From Dimorphilus gyrociliatus (taxonomy: Eukaryota > Annelida > Polychaeta > Dinophilidae), in contig CAJFCJ010000026.1 of assembly GCA_904063045.1 (NCBI GenBank), positions 62,001 to 126,000 of the forward strand: a stretch of 64,000 bases of DNA, given 5' to 3'. Positions 10,838 through 22,044 of the stretch are shown here, piece by piece. Position numbers and translations under genes: made by a program. Position 1 is the stretch's first letter. The number at the start of each line of letters is the position of its first letter. The notes below the pieces were generated by a model. It was given only the letters and a program-made list of their open reading frames with translations, had not been told where the DNA came from and did no database searches.

Positions 10838-13551
10838 AGCTGAAACTTTATATCGATTACCAGTTTTCATTGAATTCCAACTGAACAAATAACCTAGCTT
10901 GGTTTTCAATTGTTAATCCAGATGGGAAGTATTTATCGTTTTTTTTTGTTCAGACATTTAATAAGCGTACTAAAAGAGAAGGCTGATTTAAGCAACATTA
11001 ACGACTTCCTAAAGTCCTTTTAGACATTTATATAATCACGCCCCCCTAAACCGACTTTTTAAATGAGATGCTTTTAAATAATTATGTAACAAATGCACGA
11101 AACAAGTTTACTTCATATCTCTTCGGTCAATAACGAAACGACTTATTTATAAGATAAGATACGTACCATAACGAGGTTAAGGATAAGCTAAAAAAAATAA
11201 AGCTATTAGGTACTTGTTAGCTACGGCATTTTTATGACAATTAATAATTTGGTTTTTTCTTCCAAATATAAAAAGCTCCATCTATCGTATTACACTGATG
11301 AAAGAAATGTAACGAAATATTATTCCTCCGTGTTCTATATAACCTTAATGATACTCTTTGCATCCCTCGTGTAATTAAGTTAATAAAAAATTGTAAATGA
11401 TATCTCTCATATGCTATTGATTCAATATTTCAAAGTGTTTTCATTCGAAGTTTGAATTTGTTCTCTTGTTTTTTCTTTACCGTTTTGAATTGGTTCAAAG
11501 AAGGTAAATGTCGCTGGAAGGGGACAAGGGGGAAGATTAAGTTATAATTGTATTTATGAAGAGGTGGTAGAACCTTAAATTCATTTCTATAAAGAGGCTT
11601 ATTTTATAATTCTTACCAGCTATTTTTTTTTGGTAAAACATTTGGACTGTTCCATTTGACGGGCCTTTTTGTAAATTACACTTAATATTTCATATTGTAA
11701 CGAGATAGTTAAAAGAAATCGAGAATTCTGTAAAATATTTTCAATAATAGCGCTATGCCCTATAAAATATAATATTTTTTTTTATTTGGAAGAACAAAAA
11801 CAGCCCTTTCTCTTTCATTCTTCTTCCCCCTTTCCTCTCTCGACCTTACGTATGCTTACTCAAAATCCGCACGTTTCTGCACTCGGTTCGTAAGATTTCT
11901 TCTTAGGCACTTAAATTGAATAGTTTCTATCTATTATAATACGTAGTTATAGAACTTTTTTCTACGAACCTAGAAGCGATTCATTCTTTGAGGCTTGTAT
12001 ACAAATAGAAATAGTATTCAGTTTAATAGCGTTTTCCTGCTTGTTAATATAAAAGATATTTTTTAATATGAAAGAAATATATATATATAACGTACTAATT
12101 TTAATTAAAAGGTTGTTATTTACTTCTATTTTCTAGTTTCAAAAGCTTTCTTTCATAAAGTTCCACTAGTTTTCTCCTATAGAAACGTCAACTTTCAACT
12201 GAATTATCTCTGAATAATTATACTATTTAATTAAAATTTTAATTGATAAGATGACTTAGAGCTACAAAAGATAGTTAGTTTACAATTTTAGGTGCAGTTG
12301 TCTCATACTTCTTTTAAAGATTCCTAGTCGTTAAATAGAGCTGAAGAAGATTATGTATAATAATTTAAAATCAACCTTTAGATATATAATAAGATGTAAT
12401 ACGAGTCTTTCTTCACTTAATAGAGTAGTCATCTTTTACTTTTTGAAGTCAATTGAGCTATATATATTTCTTACAAGAATACGATGAACAATAGCAAACT
12501 ATGAAAAGCATATATTGTTTGCATTGCAAGTTTCTAACAATAAAAACAATCTAAAAATGAGGAACATCTCAGGATATTAGTAACATGGGAGGGGATGATA
12601 GAAAGTCTCCAGGTAAGGTAGAACGAGAGCAATTGAAAGTTAAGTATAATAACCTTATTCTTTGCTATTATTTTCCTTTTATTTCATCTGTAATACTGAG
12701 GAATCTCTAATTCAGATCTCAAGGTTGATTTTTCTAAAAGTTAATCTCTAAATTCTATTTACTAAGGATTTTTCTCAAGTGTGTCATTCAAATGCAAAAC
12801 CAAAAAATGCTATCGTAATTAATAATCTAAAACATATTCATTTAATATATATATATATACTGTATACAGTATGTTGTATATATTTACAGTAAATATTCCA
12901 ATTTCTTTTGTAAATACAAACAACTTTACAATAACACCCAGGGAACGAGAATAGTACTTTATCTTTTTCTGATCGTATCATATCTTTAACCATATTGTTA
13001 CGTCAAGACTGTCTTTGACAGACTTCTTTGCTCATCCTCCTACTCATTTTTCTTTCTGTTTATAATATACTCTCCTCTAAAACAAGAACAGAAAAAATTA
13101 ATTAATTAATATCTTACTATATACAGTATATATAATATATATGTATATAGTACAGTATATTGATGTGAATGAAAGAAATTTGTTTATTTCAAACTGTAAC
13201 TATTCAGATTAATAGTGTATCAATATTTAGAGTATAAATAGATATATCTCTTTTGAAAGCATAACCGAAATTCGTTCATTTTCTTTTCTGAATGAATCCA
13301 TTATTGTTTTTAATAGTTTGTTTAATCTCTCTTCTTCTTCTCCTCTTCAAACTCTTAGAAATGAAGATTACATATACGAAAAAAAGAAACGATAATAACA
13401 AGATGAACTCTTGTATTATTCTTCTATAAAGCACTTAAACATATGTAACAGTAGTAATTTCTCTTATCTTCAATTTAGACTATTTAGAAGTAAATGAATA
13501 TTGCTTTTGTCTTATCATATAAGTCTTCTCAATTCTGCTAGTATTGTCTTA

Positions 13552-13580
13552 TTTCTTCTTCTTCTTCTTCTTCTTCTTCT
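13552..13580. repeat. (TTC)n microsatellite
   Basis: About nine tandem TTC/CTT units, uninterrupted. Confidence 0.9.
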
Positions 13581-14146
13581 TTTAGAGATGTTACCAATTA
13601 TACTCAATATACAATAATACAATAAAGTAGTTAAACAAACACGTAAAATGACGTCACAAGTTTTTCGGAGTATTTTATGATCCTTGATTGGTATCTATGA
13701 TTTTGAAAGGCTTTGGCATAATATTAGCTTTCTATCTTTTTCAAATAAAAGGATAAACTACTTTCATCATAGTACAGACTCAAGAGTTGAGTTTTTAAAA
13801 AGAAATTATTTCGAGAGAGAGAGAGAGAGAAAGAGAGAAAGACAGATAAGCTGAGAAAAAAAGAAAAATAAAAAGAATAAAAAGATAAAAATTTGTCAAC
13901 ATAAATCCTTAAATTGTTTATCATTGAGAGAATATTTTTTTTTTTGCATACTTTGCTATATTTTTTCATTGTAGCTTAAACTTTAAAACGAAAATTTTGA
14001 TTGATAATTATGTTTTTAATTGCTAAAAATTTGTTAAAGGGAATATTTACAAAGTTTAACTTTTCAAAAAACTTAATTATAATTATATCTGTGATATTTG
14101 ATATTTGTTAGTAGAGGTGGTGGGGTAGGAAGTACAGGAGAGAGGA

Positions 14147-14154
14147 TGACGTCA
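14147..14154. promoter_or_regulatory. Perfect CRE palindrome (TGACGTCA) upstream of GPCR
   Basis: Exact octamer 81 bp before the GPCR ATG, in the same relative position as the CRE of the opsin gene. A TATA-like TATATAAATA (14174-14183) lies between it and the start codon, giving a plausible core promoter. A second copy lies at 13649-13656. Confidence 0.45.
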
Positions 14155-14234
14155 CTAGCTCTTAAAATTTTTTTATATAAATAGAGTTCAGTCGGGGGGG
14201 GAAACGGCAGAGACCTCATAACTTACGAAAGAAG

Positions 14235-15287
14235 ATGAATGAAACCGGTAGCTCTGCGATAGGTGAATTGATTATCAGACTTCATATTTATTATCTACCA
14301 TTAATAATTGTTTTTGGTCTGTTGGGTAATCTTCTATCGGCGATTGTATTCCTTTTTTCAAATCTCAATCAATTTTCATCAAGCGTCTATTTATCTGCTT
14401 TATCATTAGCTGATATATGTTTTCTGTTGTGTTTATTTTTGAATTGGCTACTATGGATAGGTACAGATTTAATTAACTATGAAGTATGTTGTCAACTATT
14501 TGCGTATATATCACATGTTAGCTCTTCACTATCATTCCTGTTTATTCTTGCCTTTACTGTTGAACGTTACGTAGTAGTACTTCTTCCCTTACATAAGTTT
14601 GTATGGTGTACAATTGGAAGAGCTCGAAAAATTATCTACATTCTAGTTGCTCTGTGCCTTGTTCTACAAATGATACATATATTCTCGAGCGAAGTTAAAG
14701 TTAAAAATGAATATAACGAAACAAAGCGAATATGTGAGCCTAAAAAGAGTTTTCGCTATCACTTAAATTTTTTTGTCCTCTTTGACTCAATTATAACTTT
14801 TTTTCTTCCATTTTTTGTAATATTAGTAGCCAATTTTCGTATTTGCGTTCGAATATGGATGACGATGAGAAGACGCGACGAAATGACAACAATACCAGCT
14901 TCTCAAAGACAAGAACTGCGAATAACTGTACTATTAGTTTTTGTTTCTGTAACATTTTTTGTATTAAATGCCCCTGCTCACGCATTTAAATTAGCCGCTG
15001 TTGTCCATACTGTACGGGATACTCATAGCGCCTATGGTCCATTAACTATAAACCTTCAGAGTTTATCAAATCTTCTCTACTACACTAGTCACGCTGTCAA
15101 CTTCCTTCTATACTCTATTGGAGGGAATACATTTAGACAAGCCCTCCTCAACTACGGAAGAAGACTTTTTCAACTGCAAAGGCATTCAAGCTATGCTGAA
15201 AGCAATCGCCAAACGTTATTAACACCCAATCACGGTTCACGCTCCAGTAATAGAAAGAACAGACAAAATATGGGATCGGCAATCTAA
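14235..15287 (+). CDS. Rhodopsin-family GPCR, peptide-receptor type (orphan)
   Basis: An intronless 350-residue receptor from ATG 14235. Seven hydrophobic helices are visible. TM1 has GLLGNLLSA (conserved Asn), TM2 has LSALSLADICF (conserved Asp), TM3 ends in VERYVVV (ERY form of DRY), and TM6 contains FFVLNAPAHAF. TM7 ends in NFLLYSIGGNTFRQ, the NFxLY variant common in invertebrate peptide receptors such as FMRFamide- and TRH-type receptors. The N-terminus has an NETG glycosylation sequon, and the EL1 and EL2 cysteines are present (YEVCCQ, RICEPK). The C-terminal tail is basic and Ser/Asn-rich. It is a plasma-membrane receptor, most likely for a neuropeptide; the ligand cannot be told from sequence. 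A poly(A) signal lies at 15495-15500. Confidence 0.85.
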   Translation: MNETGSSAIGELIIRLHIYYLPLIIVFGLLGNLLSAIVFLFSNLNQFSSSVYLSALSLADICFLLCLFLNWLLWIGTDLINYEVCCQLFAYISHVSSSLSFLFILAFTVERYVVVLLPLHKFVWCTIGRARKIIYILVALCLVLQMIHIFSSEVKVKNEYNETKRICEPKKSFRYHLNFFVLFDSIITFFLPFFVILVANFRICVRIWMTMRRRDEMTTIPASQRQELRITVLLVFVSVTFFVLNAPAHAFKLAAVVHTVRDTHSAYGPLTINLQSLSNLLYYTSHAVNFLLYSIGGNTFRQALLNYGRRLFQLQRHSSYAESNRQTLLTPNHGSRSSNRKNRQNMGSAI

Positions 15288-15875
15288 AAATTCATGAAGA
15301 GATTGTTAAAAAATTATTATTCAATGTATAACTGTCACTGTACCTGACAGTTATTTCATTTTACCTAAACATTCATTGCTTGTCATATTTATAGTCCAAT
15401 CATCAATTTGTCGTTAAAACGAAACAATTTTTTTTTTACGATTTAAATCTCATTTATAAATGTTTCTGCAAAAATTTATATTCAATGTTCTATAAATAAA
15501 TACGTAATTATATATTTTGTGTAGATGTGCTTAGAATCTTTTACTATCGAATAAAATTAACGTTTGAGAGGAAAGCAATTGTTTAGAAAACTTTTTTTTT
15601 CTTAAGATACGAAAATAAATATAGAATGATGAATTATTTTGTTGTTTATATATTTTCGTATAAAAATTAGGCTAAAAAATAAATTTTCTAGATATAAAAA
15701 ATGAACTTTTAAAAGATGTTTTTAAGGATTTATTCTAAAGAATCAACTGTAATTCTAAAATCCTTTAATACTAATAAATTACGTCTCTCGCTCGCTGTCT
15801 TTTTTATCTATTCTTTTTTATGTAACATCAACGTTTTGGTGTTAATACAAGTTATACGTGAGTAATAATAAGAAA

Positions 15876-15878
<3 letters not shown>

Positions 15879-15907
<29 letters not shown>
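15879..15907. repeat. (GA)n microsatellite
   Basis: Uninterrupted AG/GA dinucleotides within a purine-rich stretch of about 70 bp. Confidence 0.9.
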
Positions 15908-15911
<4 letters not shown>

Positions 15912-16040
15912 GGCAAGAGGGAGATGAAGGGAGGAAGAAATAGAAAGGGATGAGAGTTTATTGGTGTGATACATCGACCAAGCTACAAAAACTTTCTAAT
16001 TTAAAAAATCGGTAAAAATCTTTATATCATTTTATTCTTT

Positions 16041-16042
<2 letters not shown>

Positions 16043-16092
<50 letters not shown>
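16043..16092. repeat. (TA)n microsatellite
   Basis: About 25 uninterrupted TA units, the longest pure TA run in the window. Confidence 0.95.
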
Positions 16093-16096
<4 letters not shown>

Positions 16097-17606
16097 TGAT
16101 CTCTGTATTTTCATAAAGTGCCATTATCTTAATTGAAGGTAAACAAATATACAAAAATAAATATTACAAACCATAAACATATCTCTGCTTATTGGAAAAA
16201 GGGAAATTTGTTTATGATTTTAATTACGGTCTTTTTTCTTCCTTTTTAAGTCTATCTACGGATAATTTACTTAAGGACTTTGCACAGGATTTCTAAGGAG
16301 AGTTGGGAGAGTGTAATTGTTGAAGCATAAAGAAAAAAAGAACTGACTGGAAAGAGTATGATTAGGGAGGTGTGAGAAGAGCTATACTTAGTGGAAAGAA
16401 ATATGAAATATTTTCTTTTCTTGTTATTATCCCTTGACGACAGACTTGTACATCATTAACATTAAAGTTTATATATTAATCCCCTAAGAGAAGATATACA
16501 ATTTTCTTTGATAATATACAAATAATATAGTTGTTATAAAAGATTATCGATAATCTGTTTCTCTTTTAATATTAGCATTTGGAACGTAACGTCTGAAAAA
16601 TGATAAGTATTCCAAAAATTTTCCATTCAATGAATAATGATAATTTCAGACATGATAGTATTCTTTAATTTAAATTTCTCAGGATTGCACTACTTGAATT
16701 ACTTGATAATTCTATTAATTTTAATATTTGTAATTACTTGATAATATTAAATTAAACGTATATGTACTTTGATCATAGTAGATTAATTATTTTTATAGAT
16801 TAAACAAGTGTTTAAGATTTCTCCTTCGCGCCTAATTGTTTACTAAAAAGAAAGTACTTTAATAATTGATTGATTTGTTTTAAATTTCATGTATCTGTTG
16901 CAAAAAAAAAATATCCCTTAAAATTTTACCCATTATCATTAACAAACGGATAGATGGAACTAGTATGTAATTATCCATTTTTAGTTACCTCTTCAAATAC
17001 TGAAGTCCCATGGAATACAAAAACAAGAATTATTCGTGACAATTGCATTCAATTTGTAAAACTTATCGAAACTACTTGGTTCCAATAGTATCTTACAGTT
17101 ATTCATTATTTTATTAATTATATGATATATGATAAATCTGTTTTACCCAAATTGAAAATAGAATTTACAGAAAACAATACAATATTATAATTTTCATCTT
17201 TTTTTTTCTTTTATTCCATTTATTCAACGAAAATTTCCATAGTAAAACACATAAAAAAAACACGTATCTAAAACCTCTACTTTTGTCTAAAAGGTTTAAA
17301 GTTAAAAAACATTTCTCAATTTTCATTTATAATCAAGAAATGAGTCGGTGGGAGTATTTCCCAAGGAGATATATATATATATATATATATATATTCATAT
17401 ATTTAAAGGTATACACATGTATGCTTTCATCTATTCATACATGCAGCATTTAGATCTTATTATTAATAAATGAAATTCACCATTTCTTTTGCCATCGGTG
17501 AAAGTTGGAGGTACAATTAATTTATAAGTCTTTTTATATTATAAATTGTCTTTTTCCTTGTTGAAAAATTGACTAGCGATTATGATCATTAATGTAATGT
17601 TTACTT

Positions 17607-20180
17607 TTAAACATCCATATATCTGGGAGGCTGATGTATAATAAATGGTTCGTGCCACATACGTCTTAGATCACCCTGATAAGATAAAAAAAATAAACAA
17701 AAATATTATATTAATATAATTTTTCCTTTTAAATTATATAAACATATATTACTTTCAAGTATGCCATAATAAGCAATGGCAATAAAGTGAACGGAACCAG
17801 GTAGAGTAAAGCTGGTTGTGCAGCTTTGAAAATTTCCGAAGACAAAGTTGCAGTTAATAAACCTTATTCGTTTTAATATAAAAAAAATAGATTAAATGCA
17901 ATAATAATCTTATAATTTTTTTTTATAAAAATTCTCACCTAAGAAGTAGCCAATTAACGAACAATGGAAATAAGTAATTCTGTGATAAGAAGTCGTTGGA
18001 GCGCCAGTCTCTCCACACGGTAATTGAGATTTCTTGTAAGCATCATAGCGTAAAACAAAACATAATAATAATCCGGGCATGACCTGCGAAAAGATTACAT
18101 TTTATTCTTTATATTAAATACTACCTTATTGTATTTTTAAACCATTAGATCTGTCATTCATACGAAAATAAATTCAATATCTATTAACACATGAGAAATT
18201 GCGTTATATTACAATTATACTATTCAGTCCCTTTTTAAGAACTCCAACTATGTATAAAGTTTTTCTCACTTAGATATTGAAATTAAGTTAAATGGAGTAT
18301 CTTTTTACATGTTATATGTGCAATTTTCTTTAAAAAAGTAGAGTTAACCTTTCAATAACCTTAACAACTTGAAAAACTTCAATATCTTTCGCTTCAAATT
18401 TTTTATCTTTTTAATTATTCTTAAATTAACGTTTTTATAGCCTTAAAGTAATTAAAAAGCTGGCTAAGATTATTGATGGTTTTATCAATGATACTAAAAA
18501 TAAAAATGATAAGAAAAAAAAATCCAAAAACCAACTATGTCTCCTAATCCCAACATAGAAAAATGACCAGAATTATGTACACTAGGAAATACAAGTTTCC
18601 CAGGTAACGATAATTTTGGGGCATCCCTAACCAATCCTGGAAGGTGCAGTTTTTTTGCAAAGACCCCAACCGGATTTTCAGCGGGTCTCGTTGCAACTTT
18701 AACCATGACATTTGTACTAAATATGTACGATGAAAAAAATACCCAGAAAACATCATACATGAGCAAACCAACCAATAATAATGTAGATACTTTTAAGCTT
18801 GGTAGCCTAACAAGGGCTATAAAGGCTACACATAACCCCATTCCCAGAGCTAAAGATAATAAATTAAAGATTAATAATTAACTGGCATCGAGTACAAATA
18901 TACAACCATCCATTAGTAGCCAATGACCAGTTTCCACCCATATGCAAACTAGGATAAATGAAAGACAAAATGACATTATTTCTGCCGGCGTAAATCTCCC
19001 ACAACAACCAAACGAAATCCTAAAAGAAAAAAGAAAAAAAAATGTTCAAAATTTTTAGACAACCCGTTGCGCCATCTCGTTGTAAAAATTTTAATATAAA
19101 CAAACTTGTTATTATTGCTGTAACATGGTCGGAGTAAGTATTGTGACATTGGCAGAAGGAGGAAAGCAAAAGCTACCGTGGCTAATACTATAGAAACATC
19201 AAAAATATGAGAATTAAATAAATAATCGATAAAAATTTTCTTACTTGCTGTACAAATAGCAAAAACTGTTTGTAGAGAGTCAAAAAAGAGAAACATAACA
19301 AGTAGGGAAATGCTTGCTCCTATTGGTAACAGCATAGCTTGACATGAATCAATAGTCTGAACACTTGATTTAGCATCAGTAGGACTTGCTGGAGAAGATG
19401 CTGAGAATGCTGAATCTTCCTTCTCTTTGTCTCTCTCCCTTTTCTCTTGTTCGATATTTAATGATCTTTAAAAAAAGAAAGAAAAACGTTAAAATTTTAT
19501 TGTACTTTATGCAATTTTCAAGTAATGGTTACCGAAAACTTCCATAGACTATTAATAAGATAGATATGATATAAGTAGATATTCTAGATGAGTCTACCAT
19601 TGAGTAAGCCCTGTAGATAGAAAAGAAAGAATATCATCTTTACAATAAGAGAAAAAAGAAAAATTAAATATTCAAATAATCAAAAAGTTAGTATTATTTA
19701 GTTTAAATTTAAATGTAAAAATCAGAGGAAGTAAATGATAAATTCGACTGGTGTGAAGTGAATATTTATAAAGATATTACGGCCAATTTTTTACACTTCT
19801 TACATTCTGCTGCAGTAAAAACTTCTGACCTTTCGAGAGCAAGTTTTTCAAAGAAAAAAGAAAGTAAATAAAATAAGGAAAAACTAATTAAGCTCAATAG
19901 TACTGTAAGAGAGGGGTAAATAGTTGCACGATAACCGCTTCCCCTTTCCACACGAGAGAAATTTAAGAAGGGCCCAGCAAGTAGACATTAACCATACTAA
20001 TGCAGATGCTGGGTGGACTTTCCCATATTTTTGCAGTAAAAACGACAGAATTGATTTTTTTCTAGTATAGCTCTTTATGATAATTTATCTTTTATGCAAA
20101 CTCATTAATTACGTTTATAAAATATACCTAGAGGAAGTATAACTGGTTTCAACGCTCTCGTAATATCGAGACGCCTCCAT
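17607..20180 (-). CDS. SPPL3: Signal peptide peptidase-like 3 (intramembrane aspartyl protease)
   Basis: A multi-exon gene starting at ATG 20180 ([17 protein letters not shown]) and ending at 17607. Order of conserved blocks: [20 protein letters not shown] (TM1); [56 protein letters not shown]; catalytic YD in [27 protein letters not shown]; catalytic GxGD in FSMLGLGDI followed by VMPGLL in the next exon; and [14 protein letters not shown] (PAL motif). The C-terminus is [10 protein letters not shown] and a short tail. All catalytic elements are intact. SPPL3 is a Golgi protease that cleaves type II membrane glycosyltransferases and so tunes glycosylation. Splice joins restore the family sequence precisely, including a phase-clean exon between GLGDI and VMPGL. 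A CTCF-like motif lies in an intron (19069-19082) and another just upstream (20236-20248). Confidence 0.95.
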
Positions 20181-21356
20181 CCTAGTTTGAAATGCAAACA
20201 AAGAACCTGCACGTGCAAGATGCTCCTAAAAAGCGGCGCCCTCTGTTGTATCTCTTCCTATTTCATAGAAGTGACTAAATAATTAAAGATGAATTTTAGC
20301 AGTCAATTCATGATTTATCTAAAATTATGTTTCTATAGGGGGTAAAAATCTAAAATTCAATTATTTTATTTCTATGCAAATTTAAATATACTTACATCAA
20401 ACAGAATTCAATGAAAAAGACTAATTCCTTTATGTTGATGGATAAAATGAAAAAACACCAACAAATTCATGTGCATAAATTAAAAACAGAAAACTATAAT
20501 ATAACATTAAATACAACCCCTTAAACATAAGATTTTTATTGTAAATTTTCGAGAAAAATTTAATATAAAGAAAGGGTTTGTTATTAATCAGGATTTTACT
20601 TGAGAGAAATTTGGAGTAAAAATTAAAAATATATCTCTTGTGTAATAAAAATTATGTAATATTTTTTAAGTCCTAAAGATAATTTATTATCAAAACTCAG
20701 TAAGATATTTGCTGAAACACCTACGAAAATACACCATAGTAACTGGAAAAGAGTACCAGTTTTCAAACCTATATATACTGTATATATATAGATCCGCTAG
20801 GTGGATGTTATTCAAATTATTCCATATTATTAACGTGCGCCTATATAGATATACATAAACAATAAAATAATCATTTAAATGTTTATTTGGTTTTGGAAGT
20901 ATTCAAAATGTACATTAAATTATTTAATACGAAAGACAACAATTTGTTATCTTTTATTAAGAGATAAGTTAATTGCCAGATATAATATCAACATATTTTT
21001 GCTATAGAATAAGATATATACAATAAATCTTATAATTTACAAATTCAGTACAGTCCATAAAAGGAAATAAGTACATGTAACTTTTAATATGTAACAGTGT
21101 TAAAAAATTAGAATTTTTGCATGCAAATATCAAAATTTGATAATACAAAAAACTTCATTCATTGCCGGGATTTTAAAAATAGTGTAAACCTCTTGCTAGT
21201 ATCTTGGCAAAGGCATAGATGGTTTACAGAGCATATTGCATACCTATCGACAATCAAAATCCAAAGAAATGTACAAGCAGCTGATATGAAACGATTGTAT
21301 AAACTTTACTTACATATCATAGGTGAGTCAATTAGCATTAAAAGATATATATATAT

Positions 21357-21391
<35 letters not shown>

Positions 21392-22044
21392 CTAAATGAT
21401 AATAAGTCATAGATGAAAACGGACTGTGATGAATTACATATTCTATAAGCCAATATAGTGCAATAGTATTTTAAAAACAGACTCCATCACACTATTTTGC
21501 GTGATGATTGTGAAAATTGTCTCTTCCTCCATTAGCCAAACGTACTTCAGACGTAAAATAAAACAGCTGATTACTTGAAGAAAAAAAAGAAATGGACACG
21601 GTTGTCACTGACCTGTTTAGGTCTAAAACTAAAATGAGTTAATAGGTCAAACTAAAATGTACACTCTTGGTAACAGTCACATGTTGAGAATCAACTGCGA
21701 ATGTAAAATACACGTATACGTGAAATAGATAAATGTTTCAAGCTATATCACGCCAGCGACGAACGCTTAAACGTCCAACGCTTGTAACATCAACAACCGC
21801 GTTGAAAGTATTAGACTAGAAAAAATGTGAAATAATGGAGAGACAGAACATTGATAAAAAAAAGGCACGTAATTTTACGTCCTTACTCTTAGTTTCTTAT
21901 TAAATGACAGCGAGGTATATGTACCAAATTGCACTACCAATGACATATCTTAGCCAAAAATGAACGAATTTTTTTAAGTAGGAAATATGAATCAGCACCT
22001 AAAGATATTCTTGCTTTAAATCCAAACCAATCAAGTATGCGCAG
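20181..22044. other. 1.9 kb intergenic interval, SPPL3 promoter and MED13 3' side
   Basis: SPPL3 upstream sequence and MED13 3' UTR; no other gene supported. It contains a CTCF-like motif at 20236-20248, TATACTGTATA at 20774-20784 followed 10 bp later by a CTCF-like CCGCTAGGTGGAT (20794-20806), and a TA microsatellite (21344-21391). Confidence 0.5.
21344..21391. repeat. (TA)n microsatellite, interrupted once
   Basis: Two TA runs separated by an AAAT interruption. Confidence 0.9.

Larger units (their letters stand above)
10838..14234. other. 3.4 kb intergenic interval, TMEM87 to GPCR
   Basis: AT-rich DNA with no supported gene. It contains TATACWGTATA palindromes at 12856-12866 and 13120-13130, a TTC microsatellite (13552-13580), a GA run (about 13813-13832), and CRE octamers at 13649-13656 and 14147-14154. 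A TATA-like sequence (14174-14183) precedes the GPCR start. Confidence 0.5.
15288..17606. other. 2.3 kb intergenic interval, GPCR to SPPL3
   Basis: No coding sequence seen. It holds the GPCR 3' UTR, a GA microsatellite (15879-15907), a long TA microsatellite (about 16043-16092) and a second TA run (17369-17394). Confidence 0.55.

Noticed and set aside
12585-12744. Possible two-exon mini-gene: ATG GGA GGG..., donor GTAAGG, acceptor TTCAG, 18 codons (MGGDDRKSPDLKVDFSKS)
   Set aside because: Splice sites are good, but an 18-residue product with no signal peptide or neighbours is within chance in 3 kb of AT-rich DNA.
21121-21399. 92-codon + strand frame
   Set aside because: It ends in a TA-repeat translation (YIYIYI) and lies in the MED13 3' side; not gene-like.
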